64,000 nucleotides of DNA from Ailurus styani. Lineage: Eukaryota > Chordata > Mammalia > Carnivora > Ailuridae. Location of the stretch: contig LNAC01000064.1 of assembly GCA_002007465.1 (NCBI GenBank), positions 4,360,850 through 4,424,849 on the forward strand, written 5' to 3'. The notes under the pieces were generated by a model that made no database searches, had not been told where the DNA came from, and saw only the letters and a program-made list of their open reading frames with translations. Both the position numbers and the translations under genes were made by a program. Below, piece by piece: positions 1 to 17,289 of this stretch (positions within the stretch are counted from its first letter, which is position 1; the number at the start of each line of letters is the position of its first letter).

Positions 1-694
1 TCTTATCGGTATCATAAGCGTTAACATAACACGCGCACAACAACAAAAGAGGGGACTTGCAGGAACAAATCTGGCTCCTAATCCTCCAATCACGAAAACA
101 CACGCGCAGGCACACACAGGGGCCCCGATTACACTGATAACTGCCGGTGGCCACCGCGGTGGGCTTTGTGATTTCCAGCTCTTTACATTTCATCACCATG
201 TCACAGGCAGGAAAAGGAGGAAGGAAAAACTCTAATCCTCTCTTAAGGAACGACATTCTCCCGGGCAATAAGGCTGCTCTTTGCTGGAAAATTAAACTAT
301 TCCTCAATGTTCAGAAAACTACAAATTATGAGGCCCCTGGGAGAGAGAGCATATGGGATTTCACCATGCCTCCATTATCAAAATTACCTTTATTTCCTCC
401 CAAACACGAAAGCTTTAAATGCAAGGCAGATCAGGTGGGGGAAAAATTATTTCTAAAATTAGTATTTAGTATACAGAGAATGGTCTTTTCTTTAAGAAAA
501 ATATAATCATGTTTCGTGTTAAGTAAGATTAATTTTTTTTTTGCTATAAAAGCGTTGAGTGCTGTTTTCCCCTCCTAGAAAACCAAATCTAAACAGGGCC
601 TTTTAAGAGAAAGCCTGCTGCCAAACACCTTCGTAAGGAGCAAAAATCATAAAACGAAACCAGCCATTGTCTTTAAACAAGCAAACAAACTTAC
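1..694 (-). other. OSR2: OSR2 intron 3, 5' part (cut by window edge)
   Basis: This stretch follows the exon 3 donor on the minus strand. I searched it by eye for the family's C-terminal exon (either a fourth and fifth finger, or the short tail rich in Ser and Ala) and found neither. A plus-strand open frame of 119 codons at 147-506 has no recognisable content. No interspersed repeat is evident. Confidence 0.8.
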
Positions 695-6686
<5,992 letters not shown>

Positions 6687-7200
6687 CTCCCTCAGAAGGG
6701 TCCGCCCGGGCAGCGCCGATCAGACCCGGCCCAGGTGGTGAGGCGCAGAGCTCGGAAAGGTCATTGGGTCCACGCGGGGCAAACTTCTCTTTCCGAGCGG
6801 AATCCCGGGAGCCGCGGACATGATCTGGAGGACGGCGAGCAGCAAAAGCGAGAGCGGATCCCAGCCCTGGTTCAGGTCTGTGGACGTGGAGTTTGTAAAG
6901 CCCGGGGGGTGTTCGAGCCGGCGCTCAGCGCTCGCCCGGAACCCCGCGCCTCCGCGAGCCTCTCGCCGCCGACTCCGGGTAAGGTCGGAGCCTGCAGTCT
7001 CGCAGGGCCATCACCCTCCAGCAGCGAGCGCTCCGAGCTCTGTCCCCGCCCGCGTCCCTCCCCAGGCTGCTCACGGCCGGGAGTCCCGGGCTTTAGTAGC
7101 AGCCCCGCCTCCCCTTCGGGCGGGCGTCCTGCAGCCGCGCGGGGCCCACGGAGCCTGGCTCCGCCTCCGCGCCCGGCGCCCGCTAATGGTCCACTCTGTT
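6687..7200 (-). other. OSR2: candidate OSR2 noncoding first exon
   Basis: On the minus strand a near-perfect donor GGAG|GTGAGT ends an exon at 6687. Upstream is a CpG-rich block to about 7200, a weak TATA-like TTTAAG at 7233-7228, and paired forkhead-type sites just beyond. OSR2 in other mammals has a 5' noncoding exon a few kilobases upstream of the coding exon, which fits the roughly 4.2 kb distance. The transcription start is only estimated. No transcript evidence is available here. Confidence 0.45.
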
Positions 7201-7233
7201 TACTTGTGTTTGGATAGCAACTGAGTCTTAAAG
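6687..7233 (-). promoter_or_regulatory. OSR2: CpG island and putative OSR2 core promoter
   Basis: A compact CpG-dense block sits between two AT-richer stretches. Its outer edge on the minus strand carries the TATA-like TTTAAG (7228-7233). On the plus strand TGTTTAC (7197-7203) and TGTTTGG (7207-7213) resemble tandem forkhead sites. Position relative to the candidate donor supports a promoter, but this is inference from composition and motifs. Confidence 0.5.
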
Positions 7234-7239
7234 GCACAG

Positions 7240-8900
7240 GTTTGCTCGAGGTTTCCCTGTTCCAGAGATGAGCAGAAGGTGACTCACTTCGAAACTCACA
7301 CATAAGCGAAGCCCACCCCCTTGCCTTGTCGGTGCCACTTTTCCTTTTACTGTTAGAAACTGAACAACTGGTTCTCTGCTTCCTGAAGACCCCGCAGAGA
7401 AACCCAAAGGGCATTCTGGAGTTTTACTTGGCGTTCTCGCCAGATTAATTTCCACATCTTAACACGTTTACTATAACCATCTTCTTCGTAGAGTAAAATC
7501 AATCAGTTCTGGACTGGACTCTCCAAAATATATCACATTTCCCTCAGTTTTAAATACAGCTTTGTACATACTTTCTGTCAATTATGACTATATCTGCAGT
7601 CTGCTTCTGCTTGCTGTTTTCAAAACGAAGTTTGTTTTTAGAGGTGACAATTGACTAATTCCGTAATTACTGCAAAGACATATGTGGAATGTCCCGGAAG
7701 AAATTTCTTCCAATATTTAAGGTTTAATCAGCCAAGGTATATTTTATAAGCAGTAAAACAACTTGGTCAAAGGGTGGGCATCCGCAACCCATTGGCAAAC
7801 AAAAAGACTCCATCTGGAATGGGTGAAGAACAATCATTTTAAAAATTTGGGAAAATACTCTTGTAGCTTCTCAAAACATGTTCATCTTCATTCCCAGCCC
7901 AAAACAAAAACAACAACAACAAAAGGAAAACAAAAAGGAAACACATCACTGTTAGTCTCCAGGAAACGTAATCGAATTTGGTGTGGTGATAAAATTTTCA
8001 GGTTCTTCTAAAGGTTTGGTCCTGTGTGAGTCTAACTGCAGAACGCACTTCAGCTACGCTGTAAGTAGGGTGATCGAGTGACAGAAAGGGAATGACACAC
8101 TCATTCTAAACAGCCTCTTCCCAGATGAGATCTGCGTGAACAACATTGAGCAAAACGCCCTTCGTCCCAGACGAGTCACCAGTAGGGATCTGCGTTAGCC
8201 CCCGGCAAGTTCGCGCTTTGAGGGGAGCAAATCTTCCAGCCAAAACGCTGTACAATTCAAGTGTTCCGTCAAAAGATGCTTTTGGATGTGCCGCCCCAAA
8301 GGACAATTAAAATAATCTCATCGTGCGGGGCAGTGAATAAACATAAGCAGAAGACTAAAACTTGTCAAAAGGCTAACCCGTGATTGGTGAGCCAAGCAGA
8401 AGCTACGAGATATTATTTTATTAAGATACGATTCCTTCTATTTTACTTATGCCCAGATGGATGGAATTTTTCGTTCCTTTGGTAAAACGTAATCCAGGGA
8501 TAGTAGATCCTTTTTTCCTTTCTTTCCAATTTCAATTCTCAAAGGTTAAAAAGTGAGCTTGGAGTGGAGACCCTAGTGTTCAATATCCTTCAATATTTAA
8601 ATGCTTAAAGTAGATTTGACAAACAGCGGGAAGTAGCAGAATGCTTAAGAGTTCAGAGGTTTTTTTAAAAAAAAACAAACAAAACACGTTTTCCCTAGTG
8701 GGTTCTATAGAGGTGCTTTCATTTCAGCGCTCAGTCCAGAGCTCCAACTACCGGGATGCCTGTGGTCCCCTCTCTCTAACCACCTCATTCCTTCCGCAGC
8801 TTTTCTCAATTTGGAAAATTTGGAGGGAACTTTCTCTTCTTTCAGACCCCCAGGACACACACTCCCGGGGTGGTGACCTGAAGAGTCTTCCTACGCTCCG
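7240..8900. other. unique AT-rich stretch upstream of OSR2
   Basis: There is no repeat element and no convincing exon. It contains preserved-looking low-CpG DNA with poly-A-like runs near 7900 and 8665. Small open frames on both strands have no recognisable protein content. It could hold upstream regulatory elements. Confidence 0.5.
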
Positions 8901-8959
8901 TATTTCCTCTTCCAAAGAGGAGGCAACTCCCCAGGGGCAGGCTTCACACCTTCCCACCC

Positions 8960-9800
8960 TGTATGTGTGCGCGTGAGGAACCGCCTGCTTTTCCTGCGGG
9001 GTGGACAGAATTTCCAACCACCCACGAGCTGCACCCTCTTTCCGCAAAACTCCTGAGCCCAGTTTTTTTTTTTTTTCTTCATAAACGTGTTTACCTCTCC
9101 CACCCCAGCTTCCGAAGTTCCACAATGGAGTCTGGGCTCCGTCGGCCCGAGGGCTGCTCTTGCTGGAAAGGTAGGAAAGAGTCCACGAGTTCCGGGCTCT
9201 GGGGAAGCCGAGGGGCGGGTAGCGCCTCTGCAGGCTCCAGGCCCCGCGGCCGCACGGGGCAGGTGCGCGCGTCGGGCCGGGAGCGAGCCCGAGGCTGAGA
9301 TCCGCGCGGCACTGCACGCAGGGCTCCCCGGGCCACCTCCGCATCGGCCTCGGGCGCGACCTTGAGTTTCCCCAGGCTCGGCCCGCGCGAGCCCCTTGCT
9401 CACGCCTGCGTCTTGAGCGCACGCATTGTGGGGGCCCACCCAGGAGCAGCCTCACCGGCCGGACTCCCCCAGGGACAACGCTCCGCTGGAAAGATAGGCC
9501 ACCCGGCCCACGGCGAGCTGTGGGGTCCGGGTGTGTGGAGAGGGAAGTCCTGGGAGCCTCCGGCGGCCCAGCTGCTCCCGGGGAATCTGAATCTCTGCCG
9601 CAGCCGTCCCACTCCCTCCGCGCCCCCCGGGAGCTGCGCCGCGGCTTCACTCTGACATTTCCGCGGACACGGTCATCTGCTGCCCTCGCTCTGGGTTCTG
9701 GGTTTTCGACGCCAAGGACGCTTCCAGGGAAATGGCTAACAGACTGACGAGAGGCGCGCGAGCAGTGGCTGCTCCAACCCGAACTGCCGAACGTTTACGC
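8960..9800. promoter_or_regulatory. upstream CpG-rich block 1
   Basis: A second CpG-dense block lies about 2 kb beyond the candidate OSR2 start. A plus-strand ATG in good context (9125-9127, A at -3 and G at +4) is followed after 46 bases by a donor-like AAAG|GTAGGA at 9171. That is what a divergent first exon would look like, but it is weak. Long open frames on both strands follow from the base composition. Confidence 0.45.
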
Positions 9801-10419
9801 CCCCGGAGGACGGGGTGAAGGCCGGAGAGAGGAAACACAGAGTTGGTGGAGGAGGGGTCCGGCCGAGTAGGCCCCTCTCCCCTCCCCGCCCTGGCCCACC
9901 CAGGAGGCTCTGCCAGTTAAGCGGCGAGCAGGTGTCAGACAACAGGCTTCTTGCGGTTGATTCCGAATCTCTCCCACTCCGACCGCGCACTGCGGTTATC
10001 CCAAAAATGTTTACCCTTTAAGACACAAGTTATGGTAACCCCATCTTTTTCTCCAGGGATTTCAGCTGCCATTATCTCTGAGGATTGCCTCCCTTTTCCC
10101 CAGCCTTCCTCAGCCTCTTTAGGGCGGGGACCTTTTGCATTTGAACTTCCCGCACGGTCTGCCGCTTTTCCTAGATCCCGGAGGAGCTAGGAGCCCAGCT
10201 ATTTTCTGGGCGTGTGTGCTGCAGGCCAGGAGTAGTGAGGAGGCCCGCGAAAACCTAGAGGAGGATCGCGGGCACTGGTCTCAGAACTGAGGGTGTGGAA
10301 CAGGGACCAAAAGACTAAGAATTTTATCTTTTAAGAAAGTTGTTCCAGTCGGCTCTCTACCCTGGGACGGGATGGGAAAGCGCAGCCGCGGGCGAGCTCC
10401 GCGGTCTGCGGGAAGAGCC

Positions 10420-10438
10420 GCAGCGCCCCCTGGAGGCA
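10420..10438 (-). promoter_or_regulatory. CTCF-like binding motif
   Basis: On the minus strand the bases read TGCCTCCAGGGGGCGCTGC. This closely matches the CTCF core CCACCAGGGGGCGCT, with one mismatch in the core. Confidence 0.6.
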
Positions 10439-11793
10439 AGTGCCGAGCACTACCCGGCGCAGGCGCCGGGGGCGGTCACAGGCAGCCGGCTGCGGGGTGT
10501 GAGTGCGTAGCCATCCAGCTACCCCGCGGGCGGCAGGATTCCTTTCACCTCGACCTGGGCCCCTTTGCTGCGGCTGTAGAGTCCTGTGCGCTGCAGGGTC
10601 GCTGGAGAGAAGGCCTTGGCTTGCTGTCAGGGCCAACAAGCCCTTCTACCGCCACGGTTGGGGCCTTGATGAGCGCCCCACGCGATGGCCCCCCAGCGAC
10701 TTCTCGCCTGGCGGAATTTCCTAAGATGAGTTTTCGGACTCACGCGCTGCTCCGGGAGACTCTGACTTTCGCAGGACCGGGAAAGACCCCAGTTCTGACC
10801 CCAGCGCAGGGAGTTTGAGGGCGGTAACGCGCTCATTGGCTCAGACTCCAGCAGATTCCAAGGCCTCGGACCCTGTCCCCGTGAGAGAGGCAAGAGAGGT
10901 TTCTTTGGGGGCCGTATTAGGAAAGGCCGACCCACTCCCCACTACTTATGCGTCCTCCTACCCCATCCTTTGAAGCCCTGTCAGGAATGGCTCTCCTGGA
11001 CCGGCCGTGCTCTCCTTACGCCCGAGAGCGGGAAGAGGCGTGTGGCGAGGCGCCCGGATGGCGCGCGAGCCTTGTCGGGGAGGGGCGGTGGGGGGGACCC
11101 GAGGACCCTCGCCGCTTCCAGGCCTTCAATCCCAGGGCCCGGCCGCCTCCTGAAGGGGCCCAGGCGGGTCAGCCTCAGGCACCAGAGGCCGGCCCAGCCT
11201 CGCGGGGCTCTTCCCTGCGGGCAGGAGGGTGAGGGGTGCGTCCTGGGCTCGCTGGCGCTCTCCCGCTGCCTGTGCGCCGCTCAGCTTCGCTGGGCTGGAG
11301 GCCGCAGCGCCCTTCCAGCCAACAGCTTGCGTGGCACCGAGTCACCGGCAAGGGGGGAGCTGCCTGCGAAGGCCTTAGACCGGGTCGGAAGGTTAGCCGC
11401 GGGGCCACAGCAGGGGTGGGCAAGCAGAGGGGCAGACCCTCCCGGAAGCGTGGGTCCTGTCGGTGTTTGGTTTTCCCGTGGGCCGAAGCAGCAAGGCCCA
11501 GCGACAAGTCCAGGCCGCCCTGCGATCCGTCCGCCCCTCTAGAGTAGCGCGAAGTTGCGAAGGCCCTGGCGCTCGAGAACTGCTCCGCGTCTCCAGGCTG
11601 CGCGGAGTCCGCAGAGGTGTCGCGGCCGGGGGCGGGGGGCAGGAGCGGGCAGCAGCGCGTGCTGGCACCGGCACGTGCTGGGCGCGAGCGGAGCTGGCGG
11701 CCCCGAGGCGGGCGCCTGCATCCGAGGGCATGGGCTTAGGCTCCCGGGATGCGCGGGGACAGGGTGCTCTCCGCTCTGGGATTCAGCCCCCGC

Positions 11794-12056
11794 NNNNNNN
11801 NNNNNNNNNNNNNNNNNNNNNNNNNNNNNNNNNNNNNNNNNNNNNNNNNNNNNNNNNNNNNNNNNNNNNNNNNNNNNNNNNNNNNNNNNNNNNNNNNNNN
11901 NNNNNNNNNNNNNNNNNNNNNNNNNNNNNNNNNNNNNNNNNNNNNNNNNNNNNNNNNNNNNNNNNNNNNNNNNNNNNNNNNNNNNNNNNNNNNNNNNNNN
12001 NNNNNNNNNNNNNNNNNNNNNNNNNNNNNNNNNNNNNNNNNNNNNNNNNNNNNNNN
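11794..12056. other. assembly gap (263 N)
   Basis: A run of 263 undetermined bases lies in very GC-rich sequence. The right flank is a C-rich low-complexity stretch. Every reading frame crossing it is an artefact. Confidence 1.
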
Positions 12057-12634
12057 GGGATCCCGCCCCCCCCACCCGCCACCCCCCACCCCCGTCCCCT
12101 AGAAGCGGATTTCCTGCAGTTCGCCTCCAAAGAGAAAGCCAGGTCAAGTCGTATGGTCTCGAGTCGAAGGACAGGTTCGAATTCAAGGTGCTTTTCTAAC
12201 GGAGCCCGTTGGTGTTCGTGACTAAGAGGACCTAAGCATTGAAGAACTAGACCCGGGGGCTTCCCAAGAGGGAGGACCCTGTGGCTGGTGCTCCTCTGGG
12301 GCATCTCCACCCGCCCAACGTGTCCCAGCCCTCTCATTCCGTCCGAAAAAGATCCTCAGAAAGGACTAGGACAGAATCTGCAAACCTATTTTTGTTAGGC
12401 TTTCACTTAAAAAGCCAACAAACAAGCAAACTTACCTACCAACGCTTTAACATTAAGAAAACTCAAATGAAAATCTTGATTGCTAATTCCTGTGTGGTAG
12501 TGAGCTAGCTGGAGTCTAGCAGCTATGCTCTCGGTCTCTGTCGTCTGTTTTTAAAATGTCTTGGACTGCCTTAGAGTTTCCAATACTCGCTGCAGAGGTC
12601 GTTTCTCGGGATGCTGGGATGGGTCCAGAGTTAC

Positions 12635-12825
12635 TGTCTAGAACAGCAATTCCTCAAGTGTGGTCCAATAACATCAGCAACGTCTGGAAACTTGTTAGAA
12701 TGCAGATTCTCTGGCCCCCACTTACTGAGTCAGGAAGTCTGGGAGTGGGATCCGGCAATCCGTTTGGACAAGCCCACCAGGTAATTCTGATGAATGCCAA
12801 AGTTTGAGAACCACTGACTTAGATC
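12635..12825. mobile_element. MER5A-type hAT DNA transposon relic
   Basis: Ends resemble the MER5 inverted termini (CAGCAATTCCTCAAGTGTGG at the left and GTTTGAGAACCACTG at the right). The middle has the typical TTAGAATGCAGATTCTCTGG and CAGGTAATTCTGATGAATGC blocks. It is a nonautonomous, noncoding, ancient copy. It is the only clear transposon in the first 16 kb. Confidence 0.75.
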
Positions 12826-12940
12826 AAATGAACATTTGGGGGGAATCGCAGGCGTGGGGGAATTTATCTTTCCCTCTCTCCCTCTCTCCTTCCTTGCCTT
12901 CATTTCCCTTTCCACCAGAGACTGGCCTAGGGACGCTAAT

Positions 12941-12976
12941 TAATTCATTCGCTCATTCATTCATTCATTCATTCAC
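12941..12976. repeat. (TCAT)n microsatellite
   Basis: Imperfect tandem CATT/TCAT tetramers directly left of a CpG-bearing segment. Confidence 0.85.
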
Positions 12977-12995
12977 GTCCTCGGAGCCGTGACGA

Positions 12996-13005
12996 GTCAC
13001 GTGAT
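12996..13005. promoter_or_regulatory. E-box / CLEAR-like motif GTCACGTGAT
   Basis: A palindromic TCACGTGA core lies in a small CpG-bearing segment. It matches USF/TFE/MITF-type bHLH-zipper sites. Single short motifs are common by chance. Confidence 0.35.
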
Positions 13006-13029
13006 CTAGGCGCGACCCCTCCCTGTAAG

Positions 13030-15850
13030 GAGTTGGGTCCGGGTGTATTGGCAAAGAGAGGGAGCGAAAGTAGTACGGGTGTCTTCCCATTTCACAGCCA
13101 GTTTTTATGGTTATTATGATCATAACTAATACTGGAATTGATGTGATTTCAGAAAGTGTCCCTGTTAGGGATCACCCAGGAGCATCGCACATTATTTTAG
13201 TTTCTCACCTTTTGGGACTCTCCACTCTTTCCCTCGCCCATTATTATCAAGGTAGTGTTCTCTTATTTTCATCACGTCGTAGTGATTCTGTGAGTCTGCA
13301 GCACACGCTTCCTCTCACACCTTGACACACTGCCCACACCCTCCCTTGTCCTCCCTGCACTGGGTCAGAGTGCCTGACGCTGATGGAGATAAGGGAGTGT
13401 CACAATCGGCGGGATCGTGTCTGGACCTGGGCTGGGAGTTTCTGAGCCTCTGGATTCCCCCGAGGCTGCATGGGACGCTCTTAGGACAGCTGAAACAGAC
13501 ACGAAGGTTCTGCTCACCGGCTGTGCACGCACTCTCGCTCGCTGCCATCTTGCATCCTGGGGTCCTCAGCTGCCCAGCTTCCGGAGGGTCGGTGCCCCCG
13601 GCGTTGACGGCGGGATCCTCAACCTACGGATTTGTCACCTTAAGATAGAGTCAAATCCCATTACGTTCCCCTCGGGAGTATAAGAATCGTCGATTCCCCC
13701 ACCCCATCCCCGTGTGTCTGAAAATCCGAACGAAGCTGGCACGTTGTAGTTTTCTTACGCCAAATCAACCTCCCTTAAACTTTCACTTTGCACTTTCTTT
13801 CTAGAAACCTGACTTGAACTTCTCTTCTTAGCCAGGTAAAGAGCCACCTCCACTGGAGCGTTTGCTCCATCCTACCCCCACCCCGCCCCCACTCTCCGCC
13901 CAGCCCCTCTTCTGCGAGATTTTCTGGGCGGTGAGAACCAGTAGAAGGCACTTTGCCTCACAGGCAGTGGCGGGTCCCTAAAAAACCGGGTCTAACTAGA
14001 AGACTCTTGTCTATTTTTGGATCCGGGGGGGAAAAAAAGATTTCATTTCAGTGAACCAGTGCAGGGAAGCCACTAAAAATGCACACAAAAATGCATATAT
14101 TGACCTCAGTCATAAATTGTGTAAGGGTACTCAGCTCCATTGTGACAAAGTTTGCTATTTTAATACATCCTTTTCTTGTGGGGATTTTCAAAGTATAAAA
14201 TGTATAGTGGTCAGGAACATGATAATCTCTTTACAACCTGTGATCATATTTCTTAACAGGATTTTGCTTTCCAGTGCAGATGGTTTGACATAGTAACTAA
14301 CATTCAAAGCAGCCAGTACTTAGTTAGGAAATGCCAAGGCCAATATTTGAATGCAGATACAAGTTTTAACAAAGGAAATGTATATCCCTGTAGCTGTTTC
14401 TGTGAATATTCCCCAGAGGATTAATACACTATTTTTGAATCTAATCCAGCTCCGCAAACTCTAAAAAGACTGTGAGGTGCCAACTCATAAGGCACACAGA
14501 ATTCCTTGTCACCAAATATTTTTGAGTGTCTCCTATGGGCCAGGTTCTAGGCAATTGTATTGCTGTTTGAGACCCTGAATTTCATCCTGACTTGGGGGTG
14601 GGACAAAGACAAAAAGGTGGGATTTTAAGGTTGGCTTACTCTGGTTTTGTTAAATTGTTAGAGTATTTGTACTTAATAGCAATCTTTAAAACATTTATTG
14701 AACTCTCTCTTACATTTTTAGGTCATTTTTACAAGTCAAGGAGAGAAAGTCAGTATTTAAGCCAGCTCATTTATTGGAAAATGAATGCCAGCACAGCCTT
14801 AACTTTTGGTTTTCCAATTGGAAGACCTTCATATCATGACAACATTTTACAATAATGTTATTTCCATCAGGTGATAATTTAGCTGTAGATTCCTTATGAT
14901 TAGTGACCATTGGTTCACTCAAGCCTGTTTTCACATCCTGACTCTGTAAGGAGCCACAGAAAGAAAACAAAACAAAACAAAACAAAACCACTTCTTCCTC
15001 TGGCACCCTTGCTGGAGGGAGGAGTAAAGGAAGTGACAGACATGAGGCTGGCCCCAACCTCATTGTTTCTTGGGAGAACTTAAAGCAGTACCAGCTCAGA
15101 TCCAGCTGGCTTCAGAGAATCCAGGTCTCGTAAGGAGCAATGAACTCTATAATCTTTGTCTCTAAGCTCAAAACTTAGACAACTTCAATGGATCTGGAGA
15201 CACACGGATGTGAAAAGTGGGGAGGCTCCATTCTATTCTTACCACATGCACTGTGTCATAATGGCTGGTCACACCGCCTATCTTACTTTCATACTCTATT
15301 TCACAGTGCCTACCCCTCTTCTCACGTCCTCTGCAGCCCATGCCCGGCAAATGGGCCTGCCTCCAGGAATCAGCCTGGGTGGATGCTATGATGTCAGGAC
15401 ACCAGGCAGCAGCATTTCTAACATGTGTTAGACCACGGTTGCCTTTTCCTTTCCCTGGAAAAGTACACAAAGTGCAAGTTGTCTCCCAGGCCATGAGGCA
15501 CACATCCAAATGCCCTACGTGGTGGGCCCGCCCAGGCCCAGGAGAGTGTGGAGGAGAACACGAGTGTGTCATATGGGTGTGTTCACCAGTTCTGCTCCCC
15601 TCTGTCTCAGCCTTGACCACATTCTTTTGACAGGCCATATGGCCTGGGAGTGACCTGGAATATATTAGGAGCGCTGGCTTGTAGAACCCTTGCAGAGCAA
15701 GGGAGCAATGGCAGAGTGGGATTTTAGACTTGTTAGTTCATTTAACCTGTTTTATTTATTGGGGATATTTAGTATAATAGGACCTGTGGTTGGTGCTGAG
15801 GATATATCAGTGCATAAGGACCTATGGTCTAGTAGGGAGGCAGACACACA
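13030..15850. other. repeat-poor unique stretch
   Basis: I see no exon, RNA gene or clear transposon over about 2.8 kb. Poly-A and (AAAAC)n runs near 14967-14988 are the only low-complexity sequence. Short frames on both strands look random. Confidence 0.5.
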
Positions 15851-15854
15851 GATA

Positions 15855-16018
15855 ATAATGATACAATCTGAATCAGAAAACCTGGATCCAAGGTCCCTAG
15901 TTAATCGTCTATTATCTTGGGGAAGTCCTGCCACTTGTTGGAGCCTCACTTCCTGAATCTGCTAATTAAAAATATTCTAAGGGTTAAATGACATGGATAT
16001 CTATCAGTGCTATAAGTA
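15855..16018 (+). mobile_element. MIR SINE relic
   Basis: It contains diverged MIR blocks in order: a loss-of-CpG tRNA-side segment, TTGGGGAAGTCCTGCCACTT, GCCTCACTTCCTGAATCTG, and a GGGTTAAATGACATGGAT tail. It is old and noncoding. Confidence 0.55.
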
Positions 16019-16536
16019 GTTGTGATTCTTTCTTATCCATTAACATGTACTGACTTCATCAGCCCCAAATTATTCTTCATACTCCTCCAAGGACTTGGAA
16101 AGGAGACCAAGGGGAAGAAATTTGACCCAGTGCCTAGTATCCAGTGGTCAAAAGTACAAAAATTAAGTCACTCCCCCAAGTATTTCAAGAGAAAAAGTCA
16201 TCTGTCTTGATAGGAAGATTTTATCAAAAGAAATTTTCACTGTTTACTGAAAAGTAGGAATACTGTACTATACTGTATATTACATTTTGTTGCACTCTGT
16301 TGTTTTGTTTTATTGCGGTTAGAGAATACATGCAGTAGAGCTATGAGGTATGGATTTTTTTTAGGCTCAGAGCTATTATTTTGGATGTTCTCTCGGGTGA
16401 AACAATGATGCAATTAATTTAGGGATGTCATTGACATGAAATCTTAAGGGGAAGGAAATGGTATCAGAATACAATTAAACTGTGAGTATCAGAAAATCTA
16501 AAATAACATAGGTTTAAACAACAGAGAAGTTAATTT

Positions 16537-16708
16537 GAAAAAAAAAAGATTTCATTTTGGGAGCACCTGAGTGGTTCAGTCAGTTAAGTGTCTGCTTTTG
16601 GCTCAGGTCATGATCCCAAGGTCCTATGATGGAGCCCCACATTGGACTCTCTGCTCAGAGGGGAGTTTGCTTCTCCCTCTCCCTCTGCCTGCTGCTACGC
16701 CTGCTTGT

Positions 16709-16749
<41 letters not shown>

Positions 16750-16882
16750 AAATAAATAAGTAAATAAAATCTTTAAAAAAAAAGATTTTAAAGTAATCTC
16801 TACACCCAACTTGGGGCTCGAACTCACAACCCCAAAATCAAGAGTCTCATGCTCTACTGACTGAGCCAGCCACATGCCCCAC
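16537..16882 (-). mobile_element. tRNA-Lys-type CAN-SINE, split by a second SINE
   Basis: The outer element lies on the minus strand with its head at the right (16882 leftwards, GGGGCATGTGGCTGGCTCAG) and its body ending GTAGAGATTACTTTAAA. An exact 18-bp target duplication CAACAGAGAAGTTAATTT flanks it (16519-16536 and 16883-16900). Its A-tail is interrupted by a plus-strand SINE. Confidence 0.9.
16559..16784 (+). mobile_element. CAN-SINE nested in the tail of another SINE
   Basis: Plus-strand copy: head GAGCACCTGAGTGGTTCAGT, a long (TC)n stretch at 16712-16746, then AATAAATAAG and an A-rich tail. The duplicated flank AAAAAAAAAGATTT (about 14 bp) on both sides shows insertion into the outer SINE's tail. 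Confidence 0.88.
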
Positions 16883-17063
16883 CAACAGAGAAGTTAATTT
16901 ATCTCTTACCAATATAGTGGCTAGCTCCTTGATTAGCGGGTGTTTGGACTCCTTCTATCTTGTTCCATCAGCTTAAAGAAATGATTTTCACCTTATACTC
17001 CAAAATCATTGCATTCCAGCCAAAAGCAAGGAGGGAGGCATGAAGGTCAAGCACCATTTCTTT

Positions 17064-17267
17064 TTTCTTTTTTTCTTTTTAAAGACTTTATTTATTTATT
17101 TGACAAAGAGAGAGAGATCACAAGTAGGCAGAAAGGCAGGCAGAGAGAGGAGGAAGCAGGCTCCCAACTGAGCAGGGAGCCCGATGCAGGCCTTGATCCC
17201 AGGACCCTGAGATCATGACCTGAGCCAAAGGCAGAGGCTTTAACCCACTGAGCCACCCAGGCTCCCC
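17064..17267 (-). mobile_element. CAN-SINE, young subtype
   Basis: Minus-strand copy with T-rich tail at left, (TTTA) repeats, GA-rich tract, and head CCACTGAGCCACCCAGGC at right. An exact 17-bp duplication TCAAGCACCATTTCTTT lies at 17047-17063 and 17268-17284. Confidence 0.95.
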
Positions 17268-17289
17268 TCAAGCACCATTTCTTTAAGGA

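Larger units (their letters stand above)
10360..12110. promoter_or_regulatory. upstream CpG-rich block 2, interrupted by assembly gap
   Basis: This is the most GC-rich part of the window. It has G-rich runs (for example 11626-11652) and a CTCF-like motif at its left edge. The gap at 11794-12056 breaks it. No exon can be defended. It may be an unannotated promoter or a methylation-free regulatory island. Confidence 0.5.

Noticed and set aside
9125..9170. Alternative STK3 first coding exon
   Set aside because: ATG context and a donor-like site are present, but the 46-base piece ends in phase 1. That does not match the phase I expect at the STK3 exon 1-exon 2 junction, and the residues are not recognised.
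8748..9650. 300-codon minus-strand open frame and overlapping frames in all phases
   Set aside because: It lies in a CpG-rich block where stop codons are rare; it is Arg/Pro/Gly-rich with no domain, and overlapping frames on both strands are equally open.
11463..12337. Long frames on both strands crossing 11794-12056
   Set aside because: They run through undetermined bases and are artefacts of the gap.
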